Of a DNA stretch of 64,000 nt, positions 51,214-59,877 are shown piece after piece. Positions within the stretch are counted from its first letter, which is position 1; the number at the start of each line of letters is the position of its first letter. Source of the DNA: Nitrososphaerota archaeon (GTDB taxonomy: Archaea > Thermoproteota > Nitrososphaeria > Nitrososphaerales > Gagatemarchaeaceae); the NCBI GenBank assembly GCA_029785195.1, contig JAFMAD010000001.1, positions 124,001 to 188,000 of the forward strand, given 5' to 3'. Under the pieces are notes generated by a model, which was not told the DNA's origin, made no database searches, and saw nothing but the letters and a program-made list of their open reading frames with translations. A program made the translations under genes and the position numbers.

Positions 51214-52196
51214 TAGCGGGACCCCCCCAGCCAGGAGGCCGCTTCTTCTGCGAAGTACGTGATGATGAGGTCGGCCCCCGCCCGCTTTATCGACGTGAGC
51301 ACTTCCATCGCAGCTGCCTTCTCGTCGATCCACCCCTTCGAACCGGCCGCCTTCACCATCGCGTACTCTCCGCTCACGTTGTAGGCAGCTATGGGGACGT
51401 CGAACCTCTCCCTCGCCCTCGATATCACGTCCAGGTAAGGGAGGGCAGGCTTCACCATCACCAGGTCCGCCCCCTCGCCGACGTCAGCCTCGATCTCCCG
51501 GAGGGCCTCCCTCGCGTTCCCCGGGGGCATCTGATACCCTCTCCTGTCGCCGAACGACGGGGCTGAGCATGCCGCTTCCCTGAACGGCCCGTAGAAGGAC
51601 GAGGCGAACTTCGCCGAGTATCCCATGACGAGAGTCCTCTGGAGGCGGCTCTCGTCCAGGGCTTCTCTCAGCGCCCTGACCTGGAAGTCCATCATCGCGC
51701 TCGGCGCGACGACGTCTGCGCCCGCCTTCGCGTATGCCACCGCCGCCTTCCCGAGGAGGGGGAGGGTCTCGTCGTTGTCCACCTGACCCCCCCGGACCAC
51801 CCCGCAATGGCCATGCGACGTGTACTCGCAAAGGCAGACGTCCGCCATCACTATCATGGAAGGGACGGCCCGCTTGATTTCGCGTATGGCGGAGGGGACG
51901 ATCCCGTCCTCGGCGTACGCCTGGGTGCCCGTCTCGTCCTTGGTCTCAGGGATCCCAAAGAGGAGCACGGCCCGGACCCCGGCGTCGGACAGGCGCGCCG
52001 AATAGGCGCCGACCTCGTCCACGGAGTACCTGCTGACCCCAGGGAGCGAGGCGACGGGCTCCACCAGGCCCCTCCCGTAGCGGACGAAGATGGGAGCTAT
52101 CAGGTCAGAGGGGTCGACTGTCGTCTCGCTCATGATGGAGCGGACGGCCTCGGTCCCCCGAAGCCGCCTCAGGCGCAGCGCGCTGGGGGGCGTCAC
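51213..52196 (-). CDS. hemB: Porphobilinogen synthase (5-aminolevulinate dehydratase)
   Basis: Condenses two 5-aminolevulinates to porphobilinogen. The zinc site ADVCLCEYTSHGHCG has the Cys residues of the zinc-dependent class, the two Schiff-base lysines lie in MGYSAKFASSFYGPF and LVMVKPALPYLD, and IAAYNVSGEYAM follows. 327 residues is normal. GTG 52196 overlaps the hemD stop as GTGA. Confidence 0.96.
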   Translation of the reverse strand: MTPPSALRLRRLRGTEAVRSIMSETTVDPSDLIAPIFVRYGRGLVEPVASLPGVSRYSVDEVGAYSARLSDAGVRAVLLFGIPETKDETGTQAYAEDGIVPSAIREIKRAVPSMIVMADVCLCEYTSHGHCGVVRGGQVDNDETLPLLGKAAVAYAKAGADVVAPSAMMDFQVRALREALDESRLQRTLVMGYSAKFASSFYGPFREAACSAPSFGDRRGYQMPPGNAREALREIEADVGEGADLVMVKPALPYLDVISRARERFDVPIAAYNVSGEYAMVKAAGSKGWIDEKAAAMEVLTSIKRAGADLIITYFAEEAASWLGGSR

Positions 52197-52942
52197 CCCC
52201 CACCCCCGCTCAGCTTTGCTAGCTCCTCTATGACTGCGTCGAGGGTGTAGATGGAGGGGGTCAGCGTGTTTTCGAAGCCGTGCTCCTTGGCCGCAGCCTC
52301 GGTCACCGGGCCGACGCACAGCGCCCTCGCGCGCCTGAGCTTCCGCAGGTCTTCTCGTGGGAGGGCGGCGCAGAGCCCCCTCACCGCGGAAGGGCTTGCG
52401 AACACTATGAAGCTCGCGTCCGTTATGCCAGGAGGGGTCCGGATCCCTGGGGGGGTCGTCGAGTAGATCGCCGCCGCGTCCACCGTGAAGCCGCGCTCTT
52501 CCAGGCGGCTCGCCAGACTCCCGTCAGCGATGTCGGCGTGCAGGAGGAGGACCGAGCGGCCGGCGTCGGAGGGGAGTTCGTCTGCCAGGGTGCTCGTCCG
52601 ATATGAAGAGGGGACGAACTTCGCGACCAGCCCCGCGGCCGCCAGGGCGGAGGATGTCTTCGGGCCCACGACGGCGATGGCGGGTTTCCCCGCCCATGGC
52701 AGGCGCAGGCCCAGGCGTGTCGCCCGCTGGACGAAGAATCTCACTCCAGTCGCTGACGTGAACAACAGCCAGTCGTACGAACCGATCCTGCGGAGCGGCG
52801 CGTCGACCCTTGACCAATCCGAAGGCGGGGAGAAGGCGATTGTGTCCACCGCCACAGGGGAGAGGCCGATCCCTTTCAGCCTTGAAGAAAGCTCGGCGTT
52901 CCCCTCCTTTGAGCGTGTGAGGACAACCGTCTTCGAGTTCAA
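52193..52942 (-). CDS. hemD: Uroporphyrinogen III synthase
   Basis: Closes and flips the linear tetrapyrrole to uroporphyrinogen III. The sequence is divergent, as usual for HemD, but the two-domain layout is present: TVVLTRSKEGNAELSSRL, WLLFTSATGVRFFVQRA, AVVGPKTSSALAAAG, then YSTTPPG, IVFASPSAVRGL and CVGPVTEAAAKEHG. TTG 52942 overlaps the hemC stop as TTGA and has a GGAGGG ribosome site just before it. 249 residues. Confidence 0.88.
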   Translation of the reverse strand: MNSKTVVLTRSKEGNAELSSRLKGIGLSPVAVDTIAFSPPSDWSRVDAPLRRIGSYDWLLFTSATGVRFFVQRATRLGLRLPWAGKPAIAVVGPKTSSALAAAGLVAKFVPSSYRTSTLADELPSDAGRSVLLLHADIADGSLASRLEERGFTVDAAAIYSTTPPGIRTPPGITDASFIVFASPSAVRGLCAALPREDLRKLRRARALCVGPVTEAAAKEHGFENTLTPSIYTLDAVIEELAKLSGGGG

Positions 52943-53865
52943 ACCCTCCGCGCTCCTCCCGCTAACAGCTTCGATCCGCCGAGTTCGAGCATCTCCTTGC
53001 CGAGCCGCGCCCCCAGCCCAGCCATCTCTGTGGAGGTGGCGCCGCGCCTGATAACATCGGTCCCGTCGGGAGAGGCGATCACCCCGGTGAGCGTGACGGA
53101 CCTCCCGTTGTAGGCGGCGAAAGCCCCGACGGGGACGTCGCAGTCGGCACCTACCGCCCTGGCGAACTCCCGCTCGCACTCTGTCGCGGCCATGGTCTTC
53201 GCGTCGCTTATCTTAGAGACCAGCCTGATCACCTCGTCGTTCTTCCTCAGCGTCTCCACCGCCAGGGCACCCTGCCCCGCTGCCGGGACCAACTGGTCGG
53301 TCGGGAACCTTTCGGCTGCTTTGGTTCCGATAGAAAGGCGGTCCAATCCCGCCGCCGCAAGGACCACCCCGTGAATCCCAAGCTCGGTCATCTTGCGCAC
53401 CCTCGTTTCGACGTTGCCATGGAGGTCGACGAGGCGCAGGTCCCGCCGCATGTTGAGCAGCTGCGCCTTCCGCCTTACGCTGCTCGTCCCTATGGTTGCG
53501 CCCGTCGGCAGGGCCCCGAGCCTCCGGTCCCCTGCGGACACAAGCGCGTCCCTCGGGTCGCCTCTGGGGGGGGCGGCGGCGATCGTGAGCCCTCCGTCCA
53601 GGTCCACCGACAGGTCCTTCATGCTGTGGACGGCGAGGTCAAGGCTCCCTTCCAGGAGCATCGCCTCGATATCCTTGGTGAAGACGCCCTTGCCGTCTGA
53701 CTCACCTCTCCGCTCCGGAGGGACGGCGTCGCCGCGCGTCCTCACCGGGACCACCTCGAACTCGACCCCCTGCGAGGCGCCTTCGAGTAGGCCCTTGACG
53801 ATGGCGGTCTGGGCGAGAGCGAGGGGACTCCCTCGGGTCCCGATCCGGAGCTTCCTGGAGGTCAA
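52939..53865 (-). CDS. hemC: Hydroxymethylbilane synthase (porphobilinogen deaminase)
   Basis: Polymerises four porphobilinogens. RIGTRGSPLALAQT opens the protein, AVHSMKDLSVDLDGGL, TIGTSSVRRKAQLL and DLHGNVETRVRK follow, and the dipyrromethane cofactor cysteine is in GADCDVPVGAFA. 308 residues is normal. The TTG start overlaps the hemA stop as TTGA. Confidence 0.96.
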   Translation of the reverse strand: MTSRKLRIGTRGSPLALAQTAIVKGLLEGASQGVEFEVVPVRTRGDAVPPERRGESDGKGVFTKDIEAMLLEGSLDLAVHSMKDLSVDLDGGLTIAAAPPRGDPRDALVSAGDRRLGALPTGATIGTSSVRRKAQLLNMRRDLRLVDLHGNVETRVRKMTELGIHGVVLAAAGLDRLSIGTKAAERFPTDQLVPAAGQGALAVETLRKNDEVIRLVSKISDAKTMAATECEREFARAVGADCDVPVGAFAAYNGRSVTLTGVIASPDGTDVIRRGATSTEMAGLGARLGKEMLELGGSKLLAGGARRV

Positions 53866-55112
53866 CTTGCCACTTCCGAAGGGAATATCTCTTCGAGCAG
53901 CCTCAGCTTCTTCTGCTGGCCTTCTGGGGTCGAGTCCCCTTTCACGAACTCCGCGTGGGGAGCCATGAGCCTGCTCACGATCCTCCTGCTCATCGCCTCG
54001 ACCACCTTCCTCTCCCTTTCCGACAGCCTCGGGAGGCGCCGCAGCGCGGACGAGGTCTCGTTCGACCTGACCACTTCAGCCCATCTGTAGATCGAGGCAA
54101 GGGCAGGGTTCAGCCTGGTGGCCGTGAGCCACGCGTTGAACCGAAAAGCCTCTGCGTCCACGGCCCTTCGGACGGTGGCGAGCTTCGCTGCGCCTTCAGA
54201 CCGGCCGGCCATCGAGGCGACGTCGTCGAGGTTCAGGAGCTCGACCGAGCTCAGCGCCTTCACCCCCGGGTCGACGTTCCTGGGGAAACCGAGGTCAAGC
54301 ACCACCCTCCTCCCTCTGTCCGGGACATCGCCCACTGATAAGACGTAGCCAGGACGTCTGGTCGCGCAGATGACAAGCTCGCACTTGGCGATGACGCTCC
54401 GGAGGGACCTCCGGGGGACCCGGACGGAGTTGGGGAAGTGCTTGCTCCCCCCTCGGCGGGCGGTGAGCAGGTGTATCTTCGCGCCGTTCAGCCGGCGCGC
54501 CGCGAGCTTCGCTGTCTCCCCGGTCCCGGCGACTAGGACGTTCGAGGGGTCTCCCCCCAGCCGCTCCAGGGCGAGCCCTAGGGCGACGTCGCTGAGAGAC
54601 CCCCCCTCGGTCGCCATGGCGTACTTCCTGCGGACCCGGACGGCGGAGGTATATGCGGCGTCGAAGAGCGGCGCCAGGACCGATTTAGCGCTCCCTGAGG
54701 CCCTCCCCTGGATGCCCGCCGCCCTGACCTGCCGGAGGATCTGGCCCTCTCCCAGGGCGACCGAGTCTAGCCCCGTCGCGACGCCGAACAGGTGGGATAT
54801 GGCGTCGAGCCCCTCTCTGATGTAAAACCCCTCCGCGCTCTGGTAGCCGAGCGCTCTGACTACTGCTTCGACCGTGCCTTCCCCCGCGACAGCGGTGTAG
54901 AGCTCGACCCTGTTGCATGTCTCCAGGACAGAGTATTCGCGCACCCCTCCGGCCGAGGCGACGTCTTGGACATTCCTGACCCGCTCGGCGAAATTCTCTC
55001 TGAATGAGATGTCGGCTGTCTTGTACGAAGTCCCCACGAGGATGATCCTCGGTACGGAGCCGGCCCGAGGGGGTGAGCCGCGCCTGACCCCGGCTTCCGG
55101 TAGTAGCGCCAA
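53862..55112 (-). CDS. hemA: Glutamyl-tRNA reductase
   Basis: First committed enzyme of the C5 route, reducing glutamyl-tRNA to glutamate 1-semialdehyde with NADPH. ILVGTSYKTADISFREN is the N-terminal block, the catalytic Cys is in VLETCNRVELY, VATGLDSVALGEGQIL and the NADPH-binding VLVAGTGETAKLAA follow, and the dimerisation helices close the chain. TTG 55112 is chosen as the first start after the transcription start predicted from the TATA box at 55144-55151; the ATG at about 55140 would lie upstream of it. Confidence 0.95.
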   Translation of the reverse strand: MALLPEAGVRRGSPPRAGSVPRIILVGTSYKTADISFRENFAERVRNVQDVASAGGVREYSVLETCNRVELYTAVAGEGTVEAVVRALGYQSAEGFYIREGLDAISHLFGVATGLDSVALGEGQILRQVRAAGIQGRASGSAKSVLAPLFDAAYTSAVRVRRKYAMATEGGSLSDVALGLALERLGGDPSNVLVAGTGETAKLAARRLNGAKIHLLTARRGGSKHFPNSVRVPRRSLRSVIAKCELVICATRRPGYVLSVGDVPDRGRRVVLDLGFPRNVDPGVKALSSVELLNLDDVASMAGRSEGAAKLATVRRAVDAEAFRFNAWLTATRLNPALASIYRWAEVVRSNETSSALRRLPRLSERERKVVEAMSRRIVSRLMAPHAEFVKGDSTPEGQQKKLRLLEEIFPSEVAS

Positions 55113-55143
55113 AATGTGGAATCGGCCGAGGGACCAGACCATT

Positions 55144-55151
55144 GTATTTAA
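55144..55151 (-). promoter_or_regulatory. TATA box of the heme operon
   Basis: TTAAATAC on the minus strand, the only AT-rich element upstream of hemA. It predicts transcription starting near 55122, ten bases before TTG 55112. No other promoter-like element is seen within the eight tightly packed genes. Confidence 0.55.
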
Positions 55152-55320
55152 CGTTTGATAGGACTGGCTCAGGACGCGAAGCCGGCCCCCTCCGCCGTAG
55201 GCGGACGAGCTCACAGGACATCCGGGACCCGCAGGGTGCCGCGTGGGCGCGGACAGGCCGGACCAAAGGAGGCGCGGCGTAGGACGCGTCCGAGGGGGGA
55301 CTTCCGTGCGCGGCCCGGGA

Positions 55321-56721
55321 CTATCCGACCGAGACCAAGGACGAGTAGACGTGGCCGTACCCGTAGTAGTCGGAGAGCCCGCGTCCGTCGGACCAGAGGG
55401 CGACGAACCCTGAGCTCCCGACCTGTTCCACGGACGTGAAGTCGCCGTGCCAGGTCATGGGCGTGGACGGGAACCCGGGTTCGCTGCTCAGCAGCGTCGG
55501 CCCCTCCAGTTTGAGGGTGGAGGTCTGATAGGCGGAGAAGTACGCGTCCCAGGCGCCTGTGGAGTTCCCCATCCACGTCACGGCCACGAACTTCCCGCCT
55601 GACGCCAGGGCGGGGGCTTGCACCATCCCTGCGGCAGAGGACGCGACAGGGACTGGTGGGGACCACGACGATTTCCCTGGCTCGAGCCAAGTCAGCAACA
55701 GCGAGTGTCCGTCGTCCGCGGCGTAAGCGACGTAGGGGGTCCCGTCGGCTGCGACAGCCAGCGCGGGGCCGGGGGCGAAGGAGTCATTCCCCCCGACATA
55801 CATCTCGGTCGGGACCGTGTAGTTTGCGACCGTCGACCAGGCTAGCCTCCCCGCCTGCGAGCCTCGGGCCAGGGGCGCGTAGAGGACGCTGATGCTCGAG
55901 TTCCCGGGGGTCGGGTCGGAGTACCCGTAGGCTGAGACGGCGAGTGTCCCGTTGGGGAGGAGCGCGGCGCCTGTTATCCAGCCGTATCGCGTCGGGAAGT
56001 AGTTCGAAGAGGGCCGGGAGAGCGTCATGTTGGGCCTCATTGTCGCCCAGTAGAGGGCGTATGAACTGTCCCAGGCGATGTTCACCGCGCCTCCCTTCGA
56101 CGCCAAGATCCAGGGGCTGTTGAAGCCTATCCCGACTGAGACCGCGCTCTGGGTGAAGTTGAACTGGTCGGAGCTCCCTTCCACCCCCTTGGCCACCATG
56201 ATGGAGGTCGCGAACCCGCCGTCCTGGTAGCAGGCGTATGCGACGTAGACGAGCGTCCCGTTCGGGGCCACAGCGGTCGAAGGGTCGAAGCAGCTGTAGC
56301 TCAAAGGGTCGGTGGAGTTGCTCACGTCCACGGGCGGGGAGTAGCTCTCCCCTCCGTCTGTGGAGGCGGAGAACAGGATCTGAGTCCTGAAGTCCTGGCT
56401 CGAGCTCGGGTCTACCTGCGGAGAGGATGTGGAGTACCCGATCCACGAAACGTAGACCTGCCCGCCGGACCCCACGGCTGCGCTAGGCTGGACCCCCTGC
56501 ACGGGCCCCTGCGCGTACGCCCAAGGGAGCGACGTCCCAGAGGGGAGGGCGTCGACCTGCACGTCCGGTCCCGCTGCCACGCCTGACGCGCGGGGGTGGA
56601 GGTAAAGAGCGGCGACGTATCCGCCCACCGTCAGGACCACGACCAGTGCTGCGGCGGCCCCCAGGACTAGCCTGCGGTTCAGCTGCGGGCCACCCTGGTC
56701 AGGCCTGACGGAGTGCGGCAC
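55321..56721 (-). CDS. Membrane-anchored exported BNR/sialidase-like beta-propeller protein
   Basis: A 466-residue exported protein. An N-terminal anchor (RRLVLGAAAALVVVLTVGGYVAALYL, key hydrophobic residues 17-41) leads into a beta-propeller with Asp-box-like repeats (SASTDGGESYSPP and similar), WMGNSTGAWDAYF and the ending LWSDGRGLSDYYG. Many Asn-x-Ser/Thr sites suggest N-glycosylation. Enzyme activity cannot be assumed, as many BNR proteins only bind ligands. The GTG start may be late or early by a few codons. Confidence 0.78.
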   Translation of the reverse strand: MPHSVRPDQGGPQLNRRLVLGAAAALVVVLTVGGYVAALYLHPRASGVAAGPDVQVDALPSGTSLPWAYAQGPVQGVQPSAAVGSGGQVYVSWIGYSTSSPQVDPSSSQDFRTQILFSASTDGGESYSPPVDVSNSTDPLSYSCFDPSTAVAPNGTLVYVAYACYQDGGFATSIMVAKGVEGSSDQFNFTQSAVSVGIGFNSPWILASKGGAVNIAWDSSYALYWATMRPNMTLSRPSSNYFPTRYGWITGAALLPNGTLAVSAYGYSDPTPGNSSISVLYAPLARGSQAGRLAWSTVANYTVPTEMYVGGNDSFAPGPALAVAADGTPYVAYAADDGHSLLLTWLEPGKSSWSPPVPVASSAAGMVQAPALASGGKFVAVTWMGNSTGAWDAYFSAYQTSTLKLEGPTLLSSEPGFPSTPMTWHGDFTSVEQVGSSGFVALWSDGRGLSDYYGYGHVYSSLVSVG

Positions 56722-56796
56722 ATGGCGGGTGTCGCTCCCACGGCTGGGCCACTGGAGCGAGTCATGAGCGGGGGCCAGCGACTTCGGATGGCATGC

Positions 56797-57318
56797 TCAA
56801 GCGAGGGGCATCACATCTGCGACGGGCTCGGGCGCAGGCTCCTTGTACCCGGACCCCCCGGGGACACCCCTCACCGTCGGGGCGGTGCTCGCCGACGTGT
56901 AGACGTATTCCCCGTCCTCCCCCTTGAAGCGCCGCAGCTTCGTGGCCTTCGCCAGCCTCAGCAACGCGACCGCCACAGACTGCTTCGGGTAGTTCAGCCC
57001 GTAGGATTGAAGGGCCTCCCTGACGTCGGAGAGCTTCCTCCTCTCGCGCCCCCAGGGCCCTGCGAAGAACCTGGCGATCACGTCGGCCAGCGAGTCCCCC
57101 TTCTCCAGCGACACGACCGGGAGCAGCGACTGGCCCTCTCCCGTGGGCTCATCGACCCCGACCTCGAGCGGCGGGTCCTGCGCCGTGGGCCGCTCCCTTG
57201 CCTGGACGGGGAGCTTCGCGGCCAGCTCCGGGACCAGCTCCAGCGCCTCTCTGAGGTGCTCCGGATCGGCCTCGACCTCCGCTTCGGCCTGGCCTATCTT
57301 CACCCTTATCTTCGTCAT
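56797..57318 (-). CDS. Winged-helix protein with small N-terminal beta domain, family C
   Basis: A 173-residue protein with the N-terminus MTKIRVKIGQAEAEVEADPE followed by a helix (LREALELVPELAAKLP), a linker, and a C-terminal winged-helix-like domain (DSLADVIARFFAGPWGRERR, then LSDVREALQSYGLNYPKQSV and YVYTSA). The layout matches the proteins at 42562 and 42989. ATG 57318 is about 33 nt from CTTAAAAG. No named family; a DNA-binding role is inferred. Confidence 0.66.
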   Translation of the reverse strand: MTKIRVKIGQAEAEVEADPEHLREALELVPELAAKLPVQARERPTAQDPPLEVGVDEPTGEGQSLLPVVSLEKGDSLADVIARFFAGPWGRERRKLSDVREALQSYGLNYPKQSVAVALLRLAKATKLRRFKGEDGEYVYTSASTAPTVRGVPGGSGYKEPAPEPVADVMPLA

Positions 57319-57356
57319 AGGATCAGGCGAGATAGCGCCCGGCTCGTCTTTTAAGC

Positions 57357-57866
57357 TTAGACAGGGAGCCGAAAATCTTCCTTCACCGTCGCCAGGACAA
57401 GGTGGGAGTTGGTCCTCTCGACGAAGGGCATCGCGAGGAGCCCTTTGGTGAAGCGGCTCAGCTCCTCCCTGTCCCTGCACTTGGAGACTATTATCGCGTC
57501 TATCTCTCCAGTCACGTCGTAGACAGCGCAGACAGTCGGGAGCCTCGCTATCTCCCTCTCCATCTCCAGCAGCTTCCCCTTCGAGACGCTGATCTCGGTG
57601 ACCACAGTCAACTCGTACCCCAACTTCTGGAAGTCGAGGACCGCGGCGAAGCCCTTCAGGACGCCGCTCTTCCTGAGCCGCTCCAGGCGCGCCGTCACCG
57701 TCGAAGTGGACACGCCCAAGCTCTCGCCCACCTCCCGCGCGGAAGCCCTGCCGTCCACGAGGAGCGTCCTGACTATCCTCAGGTCGAGCGGGTCGACAGT
57801 TCGTCCAGGGCGGGGGGGCCTCTGACCCCCTTCGTCAGATAGAACGTCTATTTTTTGCCTTTTCAA
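57357..57866 (-). CDS. Lrp/AsnC-family transcription regulator
   Basis: DNA-binding feast/famine regulator. A helix-turn-helix occupies residues 25-75 (LDLRIVRTLLVDGRASAREVGESLGVSTSTVTARLERL, positions 28-65), and the ligand-binding RAM domain follows (VVTEISVSKG, VCAVYDVTGEIDAI, VERTNSHLVLATV). TTG 57866 is the start. It is divergent from glutamine synthetase, so regulation of glutamine or nitrogen metabolism is a strong inference. Confidence 0.9.
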   Translation of the reverse strand: MKRQKIDVLSDEGGQRPPRPGRTVDPLDLRIVRTLLVDGRASAREVGESLGVSTSTVTARLERLRKSGVLKGFAAVLDFQKLGYELTVVTEISVSKGKLLEMEREIARLPTVCAVYDVTGEIDAIIVSKCRDREELSRFTKGLLAMPFVERTNSHLVLATVKEDFRLPV

Positions 57867-57910
57867 TTGGACGACTGTTGTCCGAAGTCAGGGCTCATGT
57901 TATATATTTT
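57867..57910. promoter_or_regulatory. Lrp-glnA shared TATA box and candidate operator
   Basis: TATATATT within 57899-57910 is symmetrical and lies 26 nt before glnA TTG 57930 and about 38 nt from the regulator start. Between it and the regulator gene, TTGGAC (57867-57872) and GTCCGAA (57880-57886) form an imperfect inverted repeat that could bind the Lrp protein. Confidence 0.55.
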
Positions 57911-57929
57911 GCGGCGCAGTCCGGTCAGT

Positions 57930-59390
57930 TTGACGTTCCAAGTGACTGCTGACGGAGGGTTCGCGAGGCGGTCCTACGCCCGCGAGGAGGTGCTCGGGCT
58001 GCTGCGCAAGGAAGGGGTGAAGTTCGTCGACCTCCAGTTCACAGACGTCCCAGGGAGGCTGAGGCACGTGACAATCCCCGCTGAGATGATGAACGAAGGG
58101 ATGTTCAGCGACGGCGTCGCCAAGCTTGACGGGTCGTCCGTGAAGGGGTTCGTAGACATCAACGAGTCAGACATGCTCTTGGTCCCAGACCCCTCGACCT
58201 ACGGGGTCTTCCCCTGGACCGAGGGGGAGCTCAAGACCGCGCGTCTCATCTGCGACGTGCGGGCAGGGTACGGGAGGGGGAGGTTCGGGAGGGACCCTAG
58301 GCACGTCGCCCAGGTCGCCGAGCAGAAGATCCGCGAGGCTGGGTTCACCGACTCGCTCTGGGGCCCCGAGGTCGAGTTCTTCGTCTTCGACGCCGTGACT
58401 TGGGAGACCAACAACCCGTTCTCATCTGGGTTCAAGATATCTTCGAGGGAGTCAGCCATGGAGTCGAGGGGGACGAACTTCCCGATCAGGTTCAAGGACG
58501 GATACTATCCCGCCGAGCCGGTGGACACCCTCGGCGACTATCGGGGGACGTGCGTCAACTACCTGCGGGACGGGTTCGGGATACTCAGTAACGCGCACCA
58601 TCACGAGGTCGCGACGGCGGGGCAGTGCGAGATCGACATCTACAGGGACGAGCTCGTCACCATGGCCGACAGCACGATGACCTACAAGTTCGTGACCAAG
58701 AACGTGGCCAGCAGGATGGGGATGATAGCCACGACTATGCCGAAGCCGATATTCGGGGACAACGCGGTGGGGATGCACGTCCACTCGAGCCTCTGGAAAG
58801 GGGGGAAGAACGCATTCTACGACCCGTCCGACGACTACGCCGAGCTGAGCCAGACCGCAAGGTACTACATCGGAGGCATCATGGCCCACAGCAGGGCGCT
58901 CTGCGCCATCGTCGACCCGACGACCAACTCCTACCACAGGCTGGTACCAGGGTACGAGGCCCCGGTCTACATAGCGTGGAGCAAGATGAACAGGTCGGCC
59001 AACGTCAGGATCCCGGCCTACGAGAAGGGCTCGGAGGGGGCGAAGAGGATAGAGTTCAGGACCCCCGACCCCTCCTGCAACCCCTACCTAGCCTTCGCGG
59101 CGATCACGGCGGCCGGCCTGGACGGGATAAGGAGCAAAATCGACCCGGGAGACCCGGTCGACGAGGACATCTACAAGCTCACCCCTGAGAAGCGGAGGGC
59201 GCTCAAGGTGGGGGAGCTCCCTGGGAGCCTGAAGGAGGCGGTGGAGAGCGTCTGGAGCGACTCCGCCTTCCTGGACGGGATCTTCCCGAAAGACTTAGTC
59301 GAGGTGATGACCGAGCTCGAGATGGAAGCGTACCGCAGCGTGGCCGCGCGGCCGCACCCCTACGAGTTCAACCTCTACTTCGATTTGTAA
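57930..59390 (+). CDS. glnA: Glutamine synthetase (type I)
   Basis: Assimilates ammonia into glutamine. The beta-grasp N-terminus has FVDLQFTDVPGRLRHVTIP, the substrate and metal site is LWGPEVEFFVFD, NAHHHEVATAGQCEID is the glutamate/metal helix, the ATP region includes AVGMHVHSSLW, and RIEFRTPDPSCNPYLAFAA follows. The adenylylation tyrosine region of bacterial enzymes is not evident. TTG 57930 is exactly at the predicted transcription start; GTG 57942 is the alternative. 486 residues. Confidence 0.96.
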   Translation: MTFQVTADGGFARRSYAREEVLGLLRKEGVKFVDLQFTDVPGRLRHVTIPAEMMNEGMFSDGVAKLDGSSVKGFVDINESDMLLVPDPSTYGVFPWTEGELKTARLICDVRAGYGRGRFGRDPRHVAQVAEQKIREAGFTDSLWGPEVEFFVFDAVTWETNNPFSSGFKISSRESAMESRGTNFPIRFKDGYYPAEPVDTLGDYRGTCVNYLRDGFGILSNAHHHEVATAGQCEIDIYRDELVTMADSTMTYKFVTKNVASRMGMIATTMPKPIFGDNAVGMHVHSSLWKGGKNAFYDPSDDYAELSQTARYYIGGIMAHSRALCAIVDPTTNSYHRLVPGYEAPVYIAWSKMNRSANVRIPAYEKGSEGAKRIEFRTPDPSCNPYLAFAAITAAGLDGIRSKIDPGDPVDEDIYKLTPEKRRALKVGELPGSLKEAVESVWSDSAFLDGIFPKDLVEVMTELEMEAYRSVAARPHPYEFNLYFDL

Positions 59391-59451
59391 AAAGTTAGCT
59401 TCAAGATATCGGGGCCCAGGTACCGCAGTCCCGAACGTACTATGACCCCGG

Positions 59452-59877
59452 ATGAAGGTCTCCTACAGAGACGCGTACGAATGGAGAAAGCTGCACGGAG
59501 GGGAGGTGATCTCCCAGATCCAGCCCTTCCTCAAGAGGGTAGGAAGGCGGGGGTCCGCCAGGAGTGTCGATAACGCCACCACAGGGATGGTGGTCTTCTG
59601 TAGCTACCTCAAGATGCTGCCGCAAGAAGCAGTCCAAAGCATGTCCGCCCGAGGCATCTATTCAATCCTGGACGGGTATGTGGACTGGATGGTGAACGAG
59701 TGCAAGTTCGCCCCGAACTCCTCTTCCCCAAGAACGGGTCGCTGTAACATCATCCTGGGGCGGAATGGAGGCTGCGTCAGCTCAGTGCGGGAGTGCAAGG
59801 CCGCTTCCGCCCCTCTTAGAAGGGCCACTTGGGTCTCTTCTCTGGCCGAACGCTATTTTCTGGTCCGTAAGGGCTAG
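59452..59877 (+). CDS. Tyrosine-recombinase-like N-terminal remnant
   Basis: The first 90 residues resemble a SAM-like core-binding domain of integrases: YEWRKLHGGEVISQIQPFLKR, then DNATTGMVVFCSYLKMLPQEAV and ILDGYVDWMVNECKFAPNS. The next part resembles nothing known and the catalytic R-H-R-Y domain is absent, so the gene appears truncated or frameshifted near 59730. Its base composition is lower in G+C than its neighbours. A family assignment is tentative. Confidence 0.45.
   Translation: MKVSYRDAYEWRKLHGGEVISQIQPFLKRVGRRGSARSVDNATTGMVVFCSYLKMLPQEAVQSMSARGIYSILDGYVDWMVNECKFAPNSSSPRTGRCNIILGRNGGCVSSVRECKAASAPLRRATWVSSLAERYFLVRKG

Noticed and set aside
55113-55320. Coding frames between hemA and the BNR protein
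   Set aside because: Only low-complexity Arg-rich frames are open; no start with a promoter or ribosome site.
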